From PCC-10605 sp964409355 (GTDB lineage Bacteria; Cyanobacteriota; Cyanobacteriia; Cyanobacteriales; Cyanobacteriaceae), in the NCBI GenBank assembly GCA_964409355.1, contig CAYPDC010000001.1:19426-83425 (forward strand): a DNA stretch of 64,000 nt. The letters are read 5' to 3'. Under the pieces are notes generated by a model. The model saw only the letters and a list, made by a program, of their open reading frames with translations, ran no database searches and was not told where the DNA came from. The translations under genes were made by a program, and so were the position numbers. Below are positions 28,363-36,302 of this stretch, in pieces. The stretch's first letter is position 1, and the number at the start of each line of letters is the position of its first letter.

Positions 28363-28413
28363 CTCCCGTTTAATTTCTCAACAAAAAAAAATACCCACAG
28401 AAATAAACGGGAG
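28363..28413. repeat. 10-bp stem inverted repeat at the left side of the tnpB element
   Basis: CTCCCGTTTA (28363-28372) pairs exactly with TAAACGGGAG (28404-28413) across a 31-nt loop, about 120 bp upstream of tnpB. It is a good candidate for the subterminal left-end hairpin of an IS200/IS605-type element. The rest of the 28248-28536 gap carries no gene and no trace of cydA. Confidence 0.6.
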
Positions 28414-28536
28414 ACTTGTACTGAGCGAAGTCGAAGTATGTAAGCGAACCAGCAAAGAAAATATTGCGGCAGCAATTCCTTACTATTCCCCAAAATGTAC
28501 GTTAAAATAAAAGAGTTAAGTTAAATTAAAAGTTAA

Positions 28537-29724
28537 ATGTTAAAAGCATACCGCTATAGAATTTATCCTACAGATGAGCAAAAAGTCTTACTCGCTAAGA
28601 CTTTCGGTTGCTGTCGATGGTTCTATAACTTTGCCCTTAACTTAACTAATGAAACTTACAAGGCAACTGGGAAAGGTTTAAGCCGTGATGAAATCATCAA
28701 TAAGTTACCTGAACTAAAGAAAGAAAAGGAATGGTTAACCGAAGTTCCATCTCAGGCTTTACAGCAGGTGGCTTTAGATTTAAGTAGTGCTTTCCTTAAT
28801 TTCTTTGAAAAACGGGCTAAATTCCCTAAATTTAAGAAAAAAGGTAATAAGCAATCTGTCAGGTTTCCTCAAGGTATCAAACTTGATGGTGACTACTTGA
28901 CTTTACCTAAGTTGAAAAAAGTTTACTGTAAAGTGTCTCGTTTACCACAAGGTAGATTGAAATCAGTAACAGTATCCATGACACCATCAGGTAAATATTT
29001 TGCTTCTTGTCTTTATGATGATGGAATTGATTTGCCTGAGCAAAACTCTGAAGGTAAAGCAATAGGTATTGATTTAGGGGTGAAAGATTTTGCCATAACC
29101 AGTGATGGTAGTAAATATGGCAATCCTAATCATTACCGTAAATACGAGCTGAAATTAGCTGAGAAACAAAGACAATTAGCTAAAAAGCAAAAAGGCTCTA
29201 ATAATCTCAATAAAGCAAGGAAAGCAGTTGCTAAGGTACATGAAAAAACAACAAGATGTAGAGAAGATTTTTTACACAAGCTAAGTCGTAAATTAGTGGA
29301 CGAAAACCAAGTCATAGTGGTAGAAAATCTAGCAGTAAAGAATATGGTAAGAAACCATAAGTTAGCTAAGTCTATTAGTGATTGTGGTTGGGGACAATTC
29401 TGCACAATGCTCAAATACAAAGCAGAATGGGTAGGAAAGACCTACATTGAAGTAGATAGATTTTTCCCTAGCTCCAAAACCTGTAACCACTGCTTACATC
29501 AAGTTGATAGCTTAACTTTAGATATTCGTAGTTGGCAATGTCCGAATTGTGCAACGATACATGACAGGGATGTTAATGCGGCGAAAAATATCAGAGATGA
29601 AGGTTTACGACTTTTGGCGGTAGGGCATATCGCTACAGCTTCTAGAGAAAGAGTAAGACCAACTAAAGGCACTGCTTTTAGACGGCATCATTCGATGAAG
29701 GAAGAATCCCCCGTTACACCGTAA
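28537..29724 (+). CDS. tnpB: TnpB RNA-guided nuclease (lone IS1341-type element)
   Basis: 395 residues, full length. RuvC catalytic residues are present: D179 in GIDLGVKDF, E263 in VVENLAVKNM and D345 in HDRDVNAAKNI. A zinc ribbon with C316, C319, C335 and C338 lies between the last two. TnpB uses an omega-RNA made from the element's right end to cut target DNA and keep the transposon. No tnpA is nearby. A 6-bp hairpin (CCGTTA 29711-29716 with TAACGG 29728-29733) overlaps the 3' end of the gene and is the likely omega-RNA tail. The frame is intact, so it may be active. Confidence 0.93.
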   Translation: MLKAYRYRIYPTDEQKVLLAKTFGCCRWFYNFALNLTNETYKATGKGLSRDEIINKLPELKKEKEWLTEVPSQALQQVALDLSSAFLNFFEKRAKFPKFKKKGNKQSVRFPQGIKLDGDYLTLPKLKKVYCKVSRLPQGRLKSVTVSMTPSGKYFASCLYDDGIDLPEQNSEGKAIGIDLGVKDFAITSDGSKYGNPNHYRKYELKLAEKQRQLAKKQKGSNNLNKARKAVAKVHEKTTRCREDFLHKLSRKLVDENQVIVVENLAVKNMVRNHKLAKSISDCGWGQFCTMLKYKAEWVGKTYIEVDRFFPSSKTCNHCLHQVDSLTLDIRSWQCPNCATIHDRDVNAAKNIRDEGLRLLAVGHIATASRERVRPTKGTAFRRHHSMKEESPVTP

Positions 29725-29746
29725 GGTTAACGGTGGGAGTTGTCAA
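29600..29746 (+). ncRNA. Putative omega-RNA region at the right end of tnpB
   Basis: By analogy with known TnpB systems, the guide-RNA scaffold overlaps the last part of tnpB and ends at the element's right end. A hairpin CCGTTA...TAACGG, then GTGGGAGTTGTCAA, is seen here. Exact ends cannot be set by eye. The bases after about 29746 would be the guide. Confidence 0.4.
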
Positions 29747-29787
29747 TCCCAAATACTGACTATTTCTAGGTTTTGATACAAAAAAAT

Positions 29788-30789
29788 ATGGAATCACTCA
29801 ATTATCTTTTACCGTTGGTATGGTTTGCCATCCTTGCTTTATTTCTATTCATGTATGTTATGTTGGATGGTTTTGATTTAGGGGTGGGGATTCTCTCTCT
29901 TACTTCATCTTCCGAAGAAAGGCGTAGCGTTTTAATGACTAGCTTAAGCAATGTCTGGGATGCTAATGCCACATGGTTAATTTTAATGGGGGGGAGTCTA
30001 TTTGGTTCGTTTCCCCTCGCTTATAGTACCATTTTAAATGCCCTTTATATTCCTATTATGATTATGGTTTTGGGTTTGGTGGTGCGCACAGTATCCTTTG
30101 AATTTAGGGAAAATTCTCGCCGTAAATTATTCTGGAATTGGGCTTTTGGAGTTGGTAGTTTTGTAGCTACTTTAGGGCAAGGTTTCGCTTTAGCAGGGGT
30201 TATTGAGGGTATTAACGTTGATGCTAGTGGGCATTTTATCGGCACTACATGGGATTGGTTTAACTGGCGTAGTGTTGTAGTTGCTTTGACTCTGATTCAG
30301 GGTTATGTCTTAATTGGCTCTTGTTATTTAATCATGAAAACTACAGGAAGCCTTCAAGAAACCCACTATAAAACTGCCAAGATTGCTGCGATTACTACTC
30401 TCATCGGTGCGATCGCAATTACGGCAGTGACTCCGATTTTCTCTACTTTCGCCCGAAATAGGTTATTTGATAAACCATTTATCTATATATTCGGTGCAAT
30501 TCCTATTTTAGGCGTAATTTTAGTTATTTTACTACTGAGAAGTTTATCGAAAAAAAGAGAAGTTAGCCCCTTTGTTTACACCATTTTAATCTTTTTATTA
30601 ACTTTTCTCGGATTAGCTTTAGTGGTATTTCCCTATATAATTCCTCCCAGTGTAACTATTTTTGAGGCGGCTGCTTCTCCTAGTTCATTAGTTTTTATGC
30701 TCACTTTTATTGGATTTTTAATTCCCATTATGTTATTTTATAACATTTATAATTACTTCGTTTTTCGAGGAAAAATTACCAGTAATTAG
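29788..30789 (+). CDS. cydB: Cytochrome bd-type quinol oxidase subunit II
   Basis: CydB is the second membrane subunit of the bd/Cyd quinol oxidase. I use ATG 29788 (333 residues). A TTG 15 bp upstream is possible. Family hallmarks are MLDGFDLGVGILSL, VWDANATWLILMGGSLFGSFPLAYS and the repeated helices to the C terminus, ending YNYFVFRG. cydA, normally adjacent, is not here. tnpB lies immediately upstream and an IS remnant starts 2 bp after the stop, so the locus is rearranged. Function depends on cydA being elsewhere. Confidence 0.93.
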   Translation: MESLNYLLPLVWFAILALFLFMYVMLDGFDLGVGILSLTSSSEERRSVLMTSLSNVWDANATWLILMGGSLFGSFPLAYSTILNALYIPIMIMVLGLVVRTVSFEFRENSRRKLFWNWAFGVGSFVATLGQGFALAGVIEGINVDASGHFIGTTWDWFNWRSVVVALTLIQGYVLIGSCYLIMKTTGSLQETHYKTAKIAAITTLIGAIAITAVTPIFSTFARNRLFDKPFIYIFGAIPILGVILVILLLRSLSKKREVSPFVYTILIFLLTFLGLALVVFPYIIPPSVTIFEAAASPSSLVFMLTFIGFLIPIMLFYNIYNYFVFRGKITSN

Positions 30790-30790
30790 G

Positions 30791-31496
30791 CATTGGTTAG
30801 AAGTTAAATAAATGAGCAAAAAGTCAAGATAAAAGCAATAAAAGTTAATAAATAGCTGAAAGCCTTATGAATGTTAATATTTAAGAGTATTTGCTTTCTC
30901 TTATTTTAGATAAGGTTTTTTATGGATAAATCCTACTACAGTTAGTCAGAAAGCATTAGCAGAGAGGTTTTTAACATTTCCATCTATTTTATTTGAACAA
31001 ATATTCAATGAATTGTTACCAAAATTTAAGGAAAGATGGCAAATGAGAACTTCTCGTCCACTTCCTGATAGTGTCTGTTTTTCTCTGACAAAATTTAGTC
31101 AGATTTGGATTATTGACGGTTCAACATTGGAAGCATTGTTCAGAAAATTAGATAGTTTAAAAGATATTCCTACAGGAAAATTAGCAGGAAAAATGGCAAT
31201 AGATTTAGGAGATGCGGTAGCTTCTGAATTATCATTACCATTTGATTCAATTTCTATAGAAATGATCTATCGGGGGTTATATCATTTTATCGTTGCATAT
31301 AATAAAGGAAAAGCAAAAGATCCAGTGAAATATTTTTCTGCTCCAGAAAATAGAGATTTAGGTATTATCAAAAGGCAAAGAAAACCGAAAATGAAATTGA
31401 TTATTGCCCCATTTCCAGATAAAGGAAAAAATCAGAACAACTTTTTCTTTGAAAATCCCTTGACACCTTGCTTTTCACCTTAACTTCTAACCAATG
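30791..31496. mobile_element. Internally deleted IS4-like element with 17-bp TIR and 9-bp target duplication
   Basis: The left end CATTGGTTAGAAGTTAA (30791-30807) is the exact inverse of the right end TTAACTTCTAACCAATG (31480-31496). The flanks are identical 9-mers GTAATTAGG (30782-30790 and 31497-31505), a perfect target duplication that overlaps the cydB stop codon. The 706-bp size and broken transposase show a deletion derivative. Confidence 0.92.
30914..31483 (+). pseudogene. IS4-like transposase, truncated and internally deleted
   Basis: The frame is open from just after a TAA and lacks a normal start (an in-frame TTG is at 31013). It reads an N-terminal block (ALAERFLTFPSILFEQIF), then the first DDE-type Asp block IWIIDGSTLEALFRKL. 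It then runs directly from MAIDLGD to the C-terminal block FDSISIEMIYRGLYHF, so the middle of the catalytic core is gone. It cannot encode an active transposase, but the ends could be moved by a full-length relative. Confidence 0.85.
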
Positions 31497-31500
31497 GTAA

Positions 31501-31692
31501 TTAGGTGGTTTCCAAGAAAGAATTTACCCATTTCCTTGATAATTCCCCCTTTGTGTTAAGGGGGGTTAGGGGGGATCGTACTGGTATATTTATTAGACAT
31601 CTCCATAAATTATTTTTCCGAAGGCTTGTAGTAAGGGCTTTAGCCCTTAAAATGTCTATTATTGGAGAAGTCTATTGTCAGAAATCACCTAA
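31501..31692. mobile_element. Composite MITE-like repeat, long copy
   Basis: The outer ends TTAGGTGGTTTC (31501) and GAAATCACCTAA (31681-31692) are inverted with one mismatch. Inside are the G-rich core (about 31544-31577) and a complete 81-bp TAGACATCTCCA element (31594-31674). The short, oppositely oriented copy at 18755-18888 lacks about 50 bp. The remaining bases to 31979 hold a GCGATGCCGAAGGCACAG repeat near 31757 and no gene. Confidence 0.65.
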
Positions 31693-31979
31693 ATCACCTG
31701 AGTTCGATGTAAGAAAATAACTTGCAACTATTTACCTGTGTCAATTTGAGAAAGGAGCGATGCCGAAGGCACAGCTACGCTGCACGCCTCTTACCTAAAA
31801 TTTCTTAACATAAATTATGGAGCTAATCAGACAAATTAGTTAAATTTCATCAATAGAAGAACCTATTAGCTCATCTGACAATTTAGATGCAAATTAGCTC
31901 AAATATTTTTAAATTTAGTCTTTACAATTATATAACCAGATAGTAAAATGATTATATGTCAAAAAAAATATAGAAGAAT

Positions 31980-32678
31980 ATGTTATTTCGTCAATTATTC
32001 GATCAAGATACTTGGACTTATACTTATTTAATCGCTGATGAAGATACCAAAGAAGCGGTTTTGGTTGATCCCGTTTTAGAACAAGTTGACCGTGATTTTC
32101 AGTTAATCAATGAATTAGGCTTAAAATTAATCTTCTGTTTAGAAACCCATGTTCATGCGGATCACATTACAGGTACAGGAAAATTGAAAGAATTAACCCA
32201 ATGTATCGGTATTGTACCAGAAAAAGCCAATGTAAAATGTGCCGATCGCCACATTCTTGACGGAGAAATCCTCAAAGTTGGTAACATTAAAATAAGTGCG
32301 ATCGCATCTCCCGGACACACAGACTGTCACTTTGCCTATTTAGTCCATGGCACTCATCTTTTAACAGGGGATGCTTTATTTATCAGGGGTTGTGGTAGAA
32401 CTGATTTTCAAAGCGGAAATGCAGGTGATTTATACGATACCATTACGGAAAAATTCTTTACTTTACCTGATAACACTTTAGTTTATCCGGGTCATGATTA
32501 TAGAGGGCAGATGGTATCCACTATCAAAGAAGAAAAAGAGTTTAACCCTCGTCTTGCTCACAAGAGTAAAGAGGAATTTGTCAATCTTATGGATAATCTA
32601 AATTTACCTAATCCTACTAAGATCATGGAAGCAGTACCCGCAAATCAACAATGTGGTAATATTCCAAGTTTAGTTTAA
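31980..32678 (+). CDS. Persulfide dioxygenase (ETHE1-like metallo-beta-lactamase fold)
   Basis: 232 residues. The metal motif THVHADH (H57, H59, D61, H62), the SPGHTDCH segment, LTGDALFIRGCGRTDFQ and the late YPGHDYRG match ETHE1-type persulfide dioxygenases, mononuclear iron enzymes that oxidise glutathione persulfide to sulfite and glutathione. A glyoxalase II role is less likely, because only the ETHE1 subset has the RGCGRTDF block. It heads a + strand run with a rhodanese and a TauE/SafE exporter, which supports sulfite formation and export. Confidence 0.88.
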   Translation: MLFRQLFDQDTWTYTYLIADEDTKEAVLVDPVLEQVDRDFQLINELGLKLIFCLETHVHADHITGTGKLKELTQCIGIVPEKANVKCADRHILDGEILKVGNIKISAIASPGHTDCHFAYLVHGTHLLTGDALFIRGCGRTDFQSGNAGDLYDTITEKFFTLPDNTLVYPGHDYRGQMVSTIKEEKEFNPRLAHKSKEEFVNLMDNLNLPNPTKIMEAVPANQQCGNIPSLV

Positions 32679-32745
32679 AGAAAAATATAAGACTTTTAAT
32701 TAATAACTTTAAAAAGTATTTTCTACTCATAAAAAAGGAGGAAAG

Positions 32746-33087
32746 ATGGTCTGTATCTCTGTTCAAAAACAGAAAATCATTTTGATTTCACCTCTCCAAT
32801 TACACGCTAAATTAAGGCAAGAATCCGTCACTTTAGTTGATGTAAGAGAATTATCAGAATATAATGAAGGACATATTGCAGGTGCGTTACTTAAACCCAC
32901 TTCTCAACTAACCACAGAAGATTTATTCCATCTTATTCAACATGATAATTTAATCATTTATTGTCGCTCAGGAAAACGCTCTAATGATGTGGCTCAAAAA
33001 CTCATTACTATGGGCAAATCACTGATTTTTGACTTAGAGGGAGGTATTTTGGCGTGGCAATCTCACCATCTTCCTGTGAAATTGTAA
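32746..33087 (+). CDS. Single-domain rhodanese (sulfurtransferase)
   Basis: 113 residues with one rhodanese domain. The catalytic Cys is C73 in the loop YCRSGKRSN, a CRSGKRS-type six-residue active loop that favours sulfane sulfur rather than phosphate. VDVRELSEYNEGHIAGALL and FDLEGGILAW are the other marks. It is preceded by an AAGGAGGAAAG ribosome-binding site and lies 67 bp after the persulfide dioxygenase gene. It probably moves sulfur between low-molecular-weight persulfides, thiosulfate and protein thiols. Confidence 0.93.
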   Translation: MVCISVQKQKIILISPLQLHAKLRQESVTLVDVRELSEYNEGHIAGALLKPTSQLTTEDLFHLIQHDNLIIYCRSGKRSNDVAQKLITMGKSLIFDLEGGILAWQSHHLPVKL

Positions 33088-33108
33088 CCTAATAATTTTA
33101 TTTACACT

Positions 33109-33903
33109 ATGCGTTATTCGATCGCCTTATTTTTAGCTATTATTATCGGTTTAAGTCTAGGTTTAATTGGTGGCGGCGGTTCAATTTTGGCAGTACCGAT
33201 TCTCAAATATGTTGTCGGTGTTACAGCAAAAGAGGCGATCGCCATGAGCCTTTTTATTGTGGGTACAGTGAGTATAATTGGTTTAATACCCCATTGGCAA
33301 CAAAAAAACGTGAATCTACCCGTTGCGCTTAGTTTTATTCCTCCTGCCATGATTGGGGCTTTTTTCGGTGCGAAAATAACTTCTATACCTATTATTACTG
33401 ATACAGTTCAGATCGTTAGTTTTGCCATTATTATGCTACTAGCTAGTATTTTAATGATTAGAAAAAGCAGTAAAAAAGATAATAATAATCCAGAAGAAAA
33501 ACCAGAAATAATAGCAGAAGAAAAACCAGAAAAAAATAATCTTGTCACAAAAATAATCTTGACTACGTTGCAAGGCTTAGGTGTAGGAATTTTAACAGGA
33601 TTTGTAGGCGTTGGGGGAGGATTTTTAATTATTCCCTGCTTAGTTTTAGTAGGGGGAATTCCCATGAAAGAAGCAGTCGGTACATCATTATTGATTATTG
33701 CCACTAATTCCGCTAGTGGGTTTTTAGGATACTTAAACCAAGTGGAATTAAACTGGTTTATTATTATTAGTTTCAGTATTTTTGCCAGTTTAGGGATAAT
33801 AATTGGAGCGAAATTAAGCAAAAAAATAGAAGCAAAATCATTACAGAAAACCTTTGGTTATTTTGTTTTAGTCGTTGGGGTTTTTGTCTTAATTGCAAGA
33901 TAG
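33109..33903 (+). CDS. TauE/SafE family sulfite/anion exporter
   Basis: 264 residues with about eight membrane helices in two homologous halves, each starting with the family glycine motif (GLSLGLIGGGGSILAVPIL and GILTGFVGVGGGFLIIP). A charged loop rich in Glu/Lys/Asn (about 122-146) links them. Members export sulfite, sulfoacetate or related anions. Its place directly after the persulfide dioxygenase and rhodanese genes (21-bp gap) makes sulfite the best guess. Confidence 0.9.
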   Translation: MRYSIALFLAIIIGLSLGLIGGGGSILAVPILKYVVGVTAKEAIAMSLFIVGTVSIIGLIPHWQQKNVNLPVALSFIPPAMIGAFFGAKITSIPIITDTVQIVSFAIIMLLASILMIRKSSKKDNNNPEEKPEIIAEEKPEKNNLVTKIILTTLQGLGVGILTGFVGVGGGFLIIPCLVLVGGIPMKEAVGTSLLIIATNSASGFLGYLNQVELNWFIIISFSIFASLGIIIGAKLSKKIEAKSLQKTFGYFVLVVGVFVLIAR

Positions 33904-33983
33904 AATTAACGTTCTCTTGCAATGAGTATCAGTCAGTGAGTAATAAAAAGCAAATCTATTTCAGATCCGCAACAAACAAAGCA

Positions 33984-35213
33984 CTAACTTTTAGGCAACA
34001 AAAAACGCCAACTGTCAGGCTCAAAAGCTTTACCTTTCAACATCCGATTCCAGTATAACCAAGGTAAAATATTTTTTTTCACAAACCACATACTAGCTCT
34101 TTCTTGGGTAGGATCAAGAGGAAAACTGGGAGTGGGTTGTTTGGTGTAGTCAAATTCTGCCATGATGGTTTTACCATAACCAGTGATTAGAGGGCAACAA
34201 GCATAACCTGCATATTTATCTTGAGGGGTTTGTTTCTTCATCAATGCCAAGATATTCGCAACCACTACAGGTGCTTCTTTCCTAATGGCGGCGGCAGTTT
34301 TAGATGTAGGTAAAGAGGACGAATCTCCTAAACCAAAGACGTTTTTATACTTGGTATGCTGACAGGTATATTGATCTACGTCAACCCATCCTTGTTCGTT
34401 GGCTAAAGGACTTTGTTTGATAAAATCATAAGTAGTCATGGAGGGTGAAACATGAATCATATCGTATGTCATGGTAACGGTTTCCCCTTCTTCTGTGGCA
34501 AAAACTGCTTCCTTACTATCGCCTTTGATTTCGATTAAATTGTGTCCGTATTTAACGTTAATTTTCTTGCGATCGACTATTTTTTCTAAGGGTGTACAAT
34601 AGGCAGGAACACCGAACATTTTACCCGTTGCATTACCATAGATAATATTGGTTTTTTCCCTAACTCCTTGTTTAGTAAATGCTTCTTCTGCTAAATACAT
34701 GATTTTTTGTGGTGCACCGGGGCATTTGATCGCGCCTGCGGGGAAAGTAAAAATAGCTGTACCTCCCTTAAATTTGTTAATGGTTTCCCATGTATAAGAA
34801 GCATATTCCTTCATATAATTGGTTGTCACCCCATTTTTGCCTAAATTCTCTTTTAAGCCCTTAATTTTGCCCCAATCAATGGCAATACCGGGGCAAACAA
34901 CTAGATATTCATAGCTAAAAACATCACCTGTTTTAGTCGTAACTTGATTGTGGTCTGGATCTATTGTATCGGCAAAATCTTTAATCCATGTCACCCCTTG
35001 AGGGATTAAATTTTGTTCGTGTCTAACAGTCTCTTCTAATTCAAATACTCCCCCTCCTACCAATGTCCAAGCTGGTTGATAATAGTGGTTTTCGGAAGGT
35101 TCAATAATGGCAACATGTAACTCTGAATTTTTATTTTTTAATTGGGCGGCAACGGTAATACCCGCCGCTCCTCCTCCTATAATTAATATTTGATATTCTG
35201 TATTTTTACTCAT
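33984..35213 (-). CDS. sqr: Sulfide:quinone oxidoreductase (type II, SqrB-like)
   Basis: 409 residues. The FAD-binding N terminus is ILIIGGGAAGITVAAQL. The two redox cysteines are C164 in AIKCPGAPQKIMYLAE and C340 in GYACCPLITGYGK, the same contexts as in the mitochondrial SQOR/type II enzymes. A C-terminal amphipathic stretch (MWFVKKNILPWLYW) would dip into the membrane to reach plastoquinone. The enzyme oxidises H2S to a bound persulfide and passes electrons to quinone. It is convergent with the persulfide dioxygenase-rhodanese-exporter run. No ArsR-type regulator is nearby. Confidence 0.92.
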   Translation of the reverse strand: MSKNTEYQILIIGGGAAGITVAAQLKNKNSELHVAIIEPSENHYYQPAWTLVGGGVFELEETVRHEQNLIPQGVTWIKDFADTIDPDHNQVTTKTGDVFSYEYLVVCPGIAIDWGKIKGLKENLGKNGVTTNYMKEYASYTWETINKFKGGTAIFTFPAGAIKCPGAPQKIMYLAEEAFTKQGVREKTNIIYGNATGKMFGVPAYCTPLEKIVDRKKINVKYGHNLIEIKGDSKEAVFATEEGETVTMTYDMIHVSPSMTTYDFIKQSPLANEQGWVDVDQYTCQHTKYKNVFGLGDSSSLPTSKTAAAIRKEAPVVVANILALMKKQTPQDKYAGYACCPLITGYGKTIMAEFDYTKQPTPSFPLDPTQERASMWFVKKNILPWLYWNRMLKGKAFEPDSWRFLLPKS

Positions 35214-35411
35214 ATTGACTATTACAATTTTCCCATACTTAACATAAGTTTAGTTAAATTTGACAATTTTTTCTAATTTTTTAATATTTCTTTATCATGT
35301 CAATCCATTACTATTTGAGCAGGGCTATTTCATTCTAAAAACTTCTATAAGTTTATCTAATGATTGAGAGCAAAGTATTAAAGAAATAAAAACAGATTGG
35401 AATTTATAATT

Positions 35412-35650
35412 ATGAATAATCAAGAAGCAAAAATTCCCAATCCTGAAAAAATTGCCGAAACTTTCAAAAAAGCTCGTCGTGCTTGTGGGGAAATGGAATT
35501 AGCAGGACTAGAATTAGATGAGGCGATGCCAAAGGCACAGCTACGCTGCCCGCACTTTTAGAGCAAGAAAATCGTAATCGTGGATTTTCTTCGATTACCG
35601 ATATAGCATTGACTGAGATTGATTCAAGTCCAGTTTTGCCTACCAGATAG
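35412..35650 (+). pseudogene. Small unrecognised gene interrupted by a 32-bp repeat
   Basis: An ATG frame begins MNNQEAKIPNPEKIAETFKK and continues KARRACGEMELAGLELDE. A 32-bp sequence (35523-35554, GCGATGCCAAAGGCACAGCT...) then shifts the frame to an early stop. Skipping it restores LLEQENRNRGFSSITDIA to a TAG at 35648. So a protein of about 68 residues was broken by a repeat related to the one at 31757-31787. Its position just before hicA suggests it belonged to the same small accessory locus. Function is unknown. Confidence 0.6.
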
Positions 35651-35652
35651 GG

Positions 35653-35808
35653 ATGGGTGGTACAGTAACTCAGGGAGACGGTTCAAGAGTGAGATTTGAT
35701 TTCGATAGTGTTTCCCTAAATATTCATTCTCCCCACCCTCAAAAAGAATTAAAAAGATACCAAGTTAAAGCTATTCGTGAATTTTTAGTTAAAGCAGGAA
35801 TTGAATGA
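35653..35808 (+). pseudogene. hicA: HicA-type toxin, N-terminally truncated
   Basis: The remaining 51-residue frame (GSRVRFDFDSVSLNIHSPHP, then KELKRYQVKAIREFLVKAGIE) matches the C-terminal part of HicA mRNA-interferase toxins, including the HxPHP-K region and the terminal helix. The N-terminal helix and the early strand that normally precede are missing, and the catalytic Gly-x-His motif region reads as TQGDGSR. Its end overlaps the hicB start. It probably does not act as a toxin. Confidence 0.7.
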
Positions 35809-36043
35809 TGCAATACAAAGGATACGAAGCAAAAATTGAATATGATAATGAAGATCGTTTATTTTTTGGTCGTGTTATTAATATTAAAGATGTGATTGTC
35901 TTTGATGGTTTATCTGTTGACGAATTAGAACAAGCATTTCATCAGGTTATTGACGAATTTTAGCAGACTGTCAAACCTTGAATAAAAACCCAGAGAAACC
36001 TCTGTCTCAATTATCGTCTTTTGCTAATGCACCCTCAATTTAG
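35805..36043 (+). pseudogene. hicB: HicB-type antitoxin, frameshifted
   Basis: The start matches HicB closely (MQYKGYEAKIEYDNEDRLFF, then GRVINIKDVIVFDGLSVDEL), but the frame stops after 51 residues at IDEF. Adding one T to the TTTT at about 35958-35961 restores FLADCQTLNKNPEKPLSQ, as in intact HicB. Even then a stop follows at 36041, before the usual C-terminal DNA-binding domain. So it carries a single-base deletion plus a 3' loss, and the antitoxin is dead along with its toxin. Confidence 0.72.
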
Positions 36044-36054
36044 AATCAGGATAA

Positions 36055-36225
36055 AGTGCGATCGCTCCCTTAGATAGTTTTAGTCTTTTTGTTTCTGGGT
36101 TGAGGATAAAAGGCGATTATGTATGGCTCGATCGAGTTGCTCCATCTTCGGTGATCAGGTTTTGGGAGTTACCTGAATTGTTAGGATCACTAGACGATCG
36201 CGCGAAACCTGCCACTATGTGATCG
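36055..36225 (+). pseudogene. Unrecognised gene fragment
   Basis: A frame open from after TAA 36050 to TGA near 36223 reads IAPLDSFSLFVSGLRIKG, DYVWLDRVAPSSVIRFWE, LPELLGSLDDRAKPATM. Composition is that of a real protein and no start codon is present, so it looks like the 3' end of a lost gene. I do not recognise the family. Confidence 0.3.
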
Positions 36226-36302
36226 TCTTCTTCAAATTTTCGCCTTTATGAGAAATCATCCCGCAATGATACAACCCCTTATTCATTCTTAATTCTTCAT
36301 TC

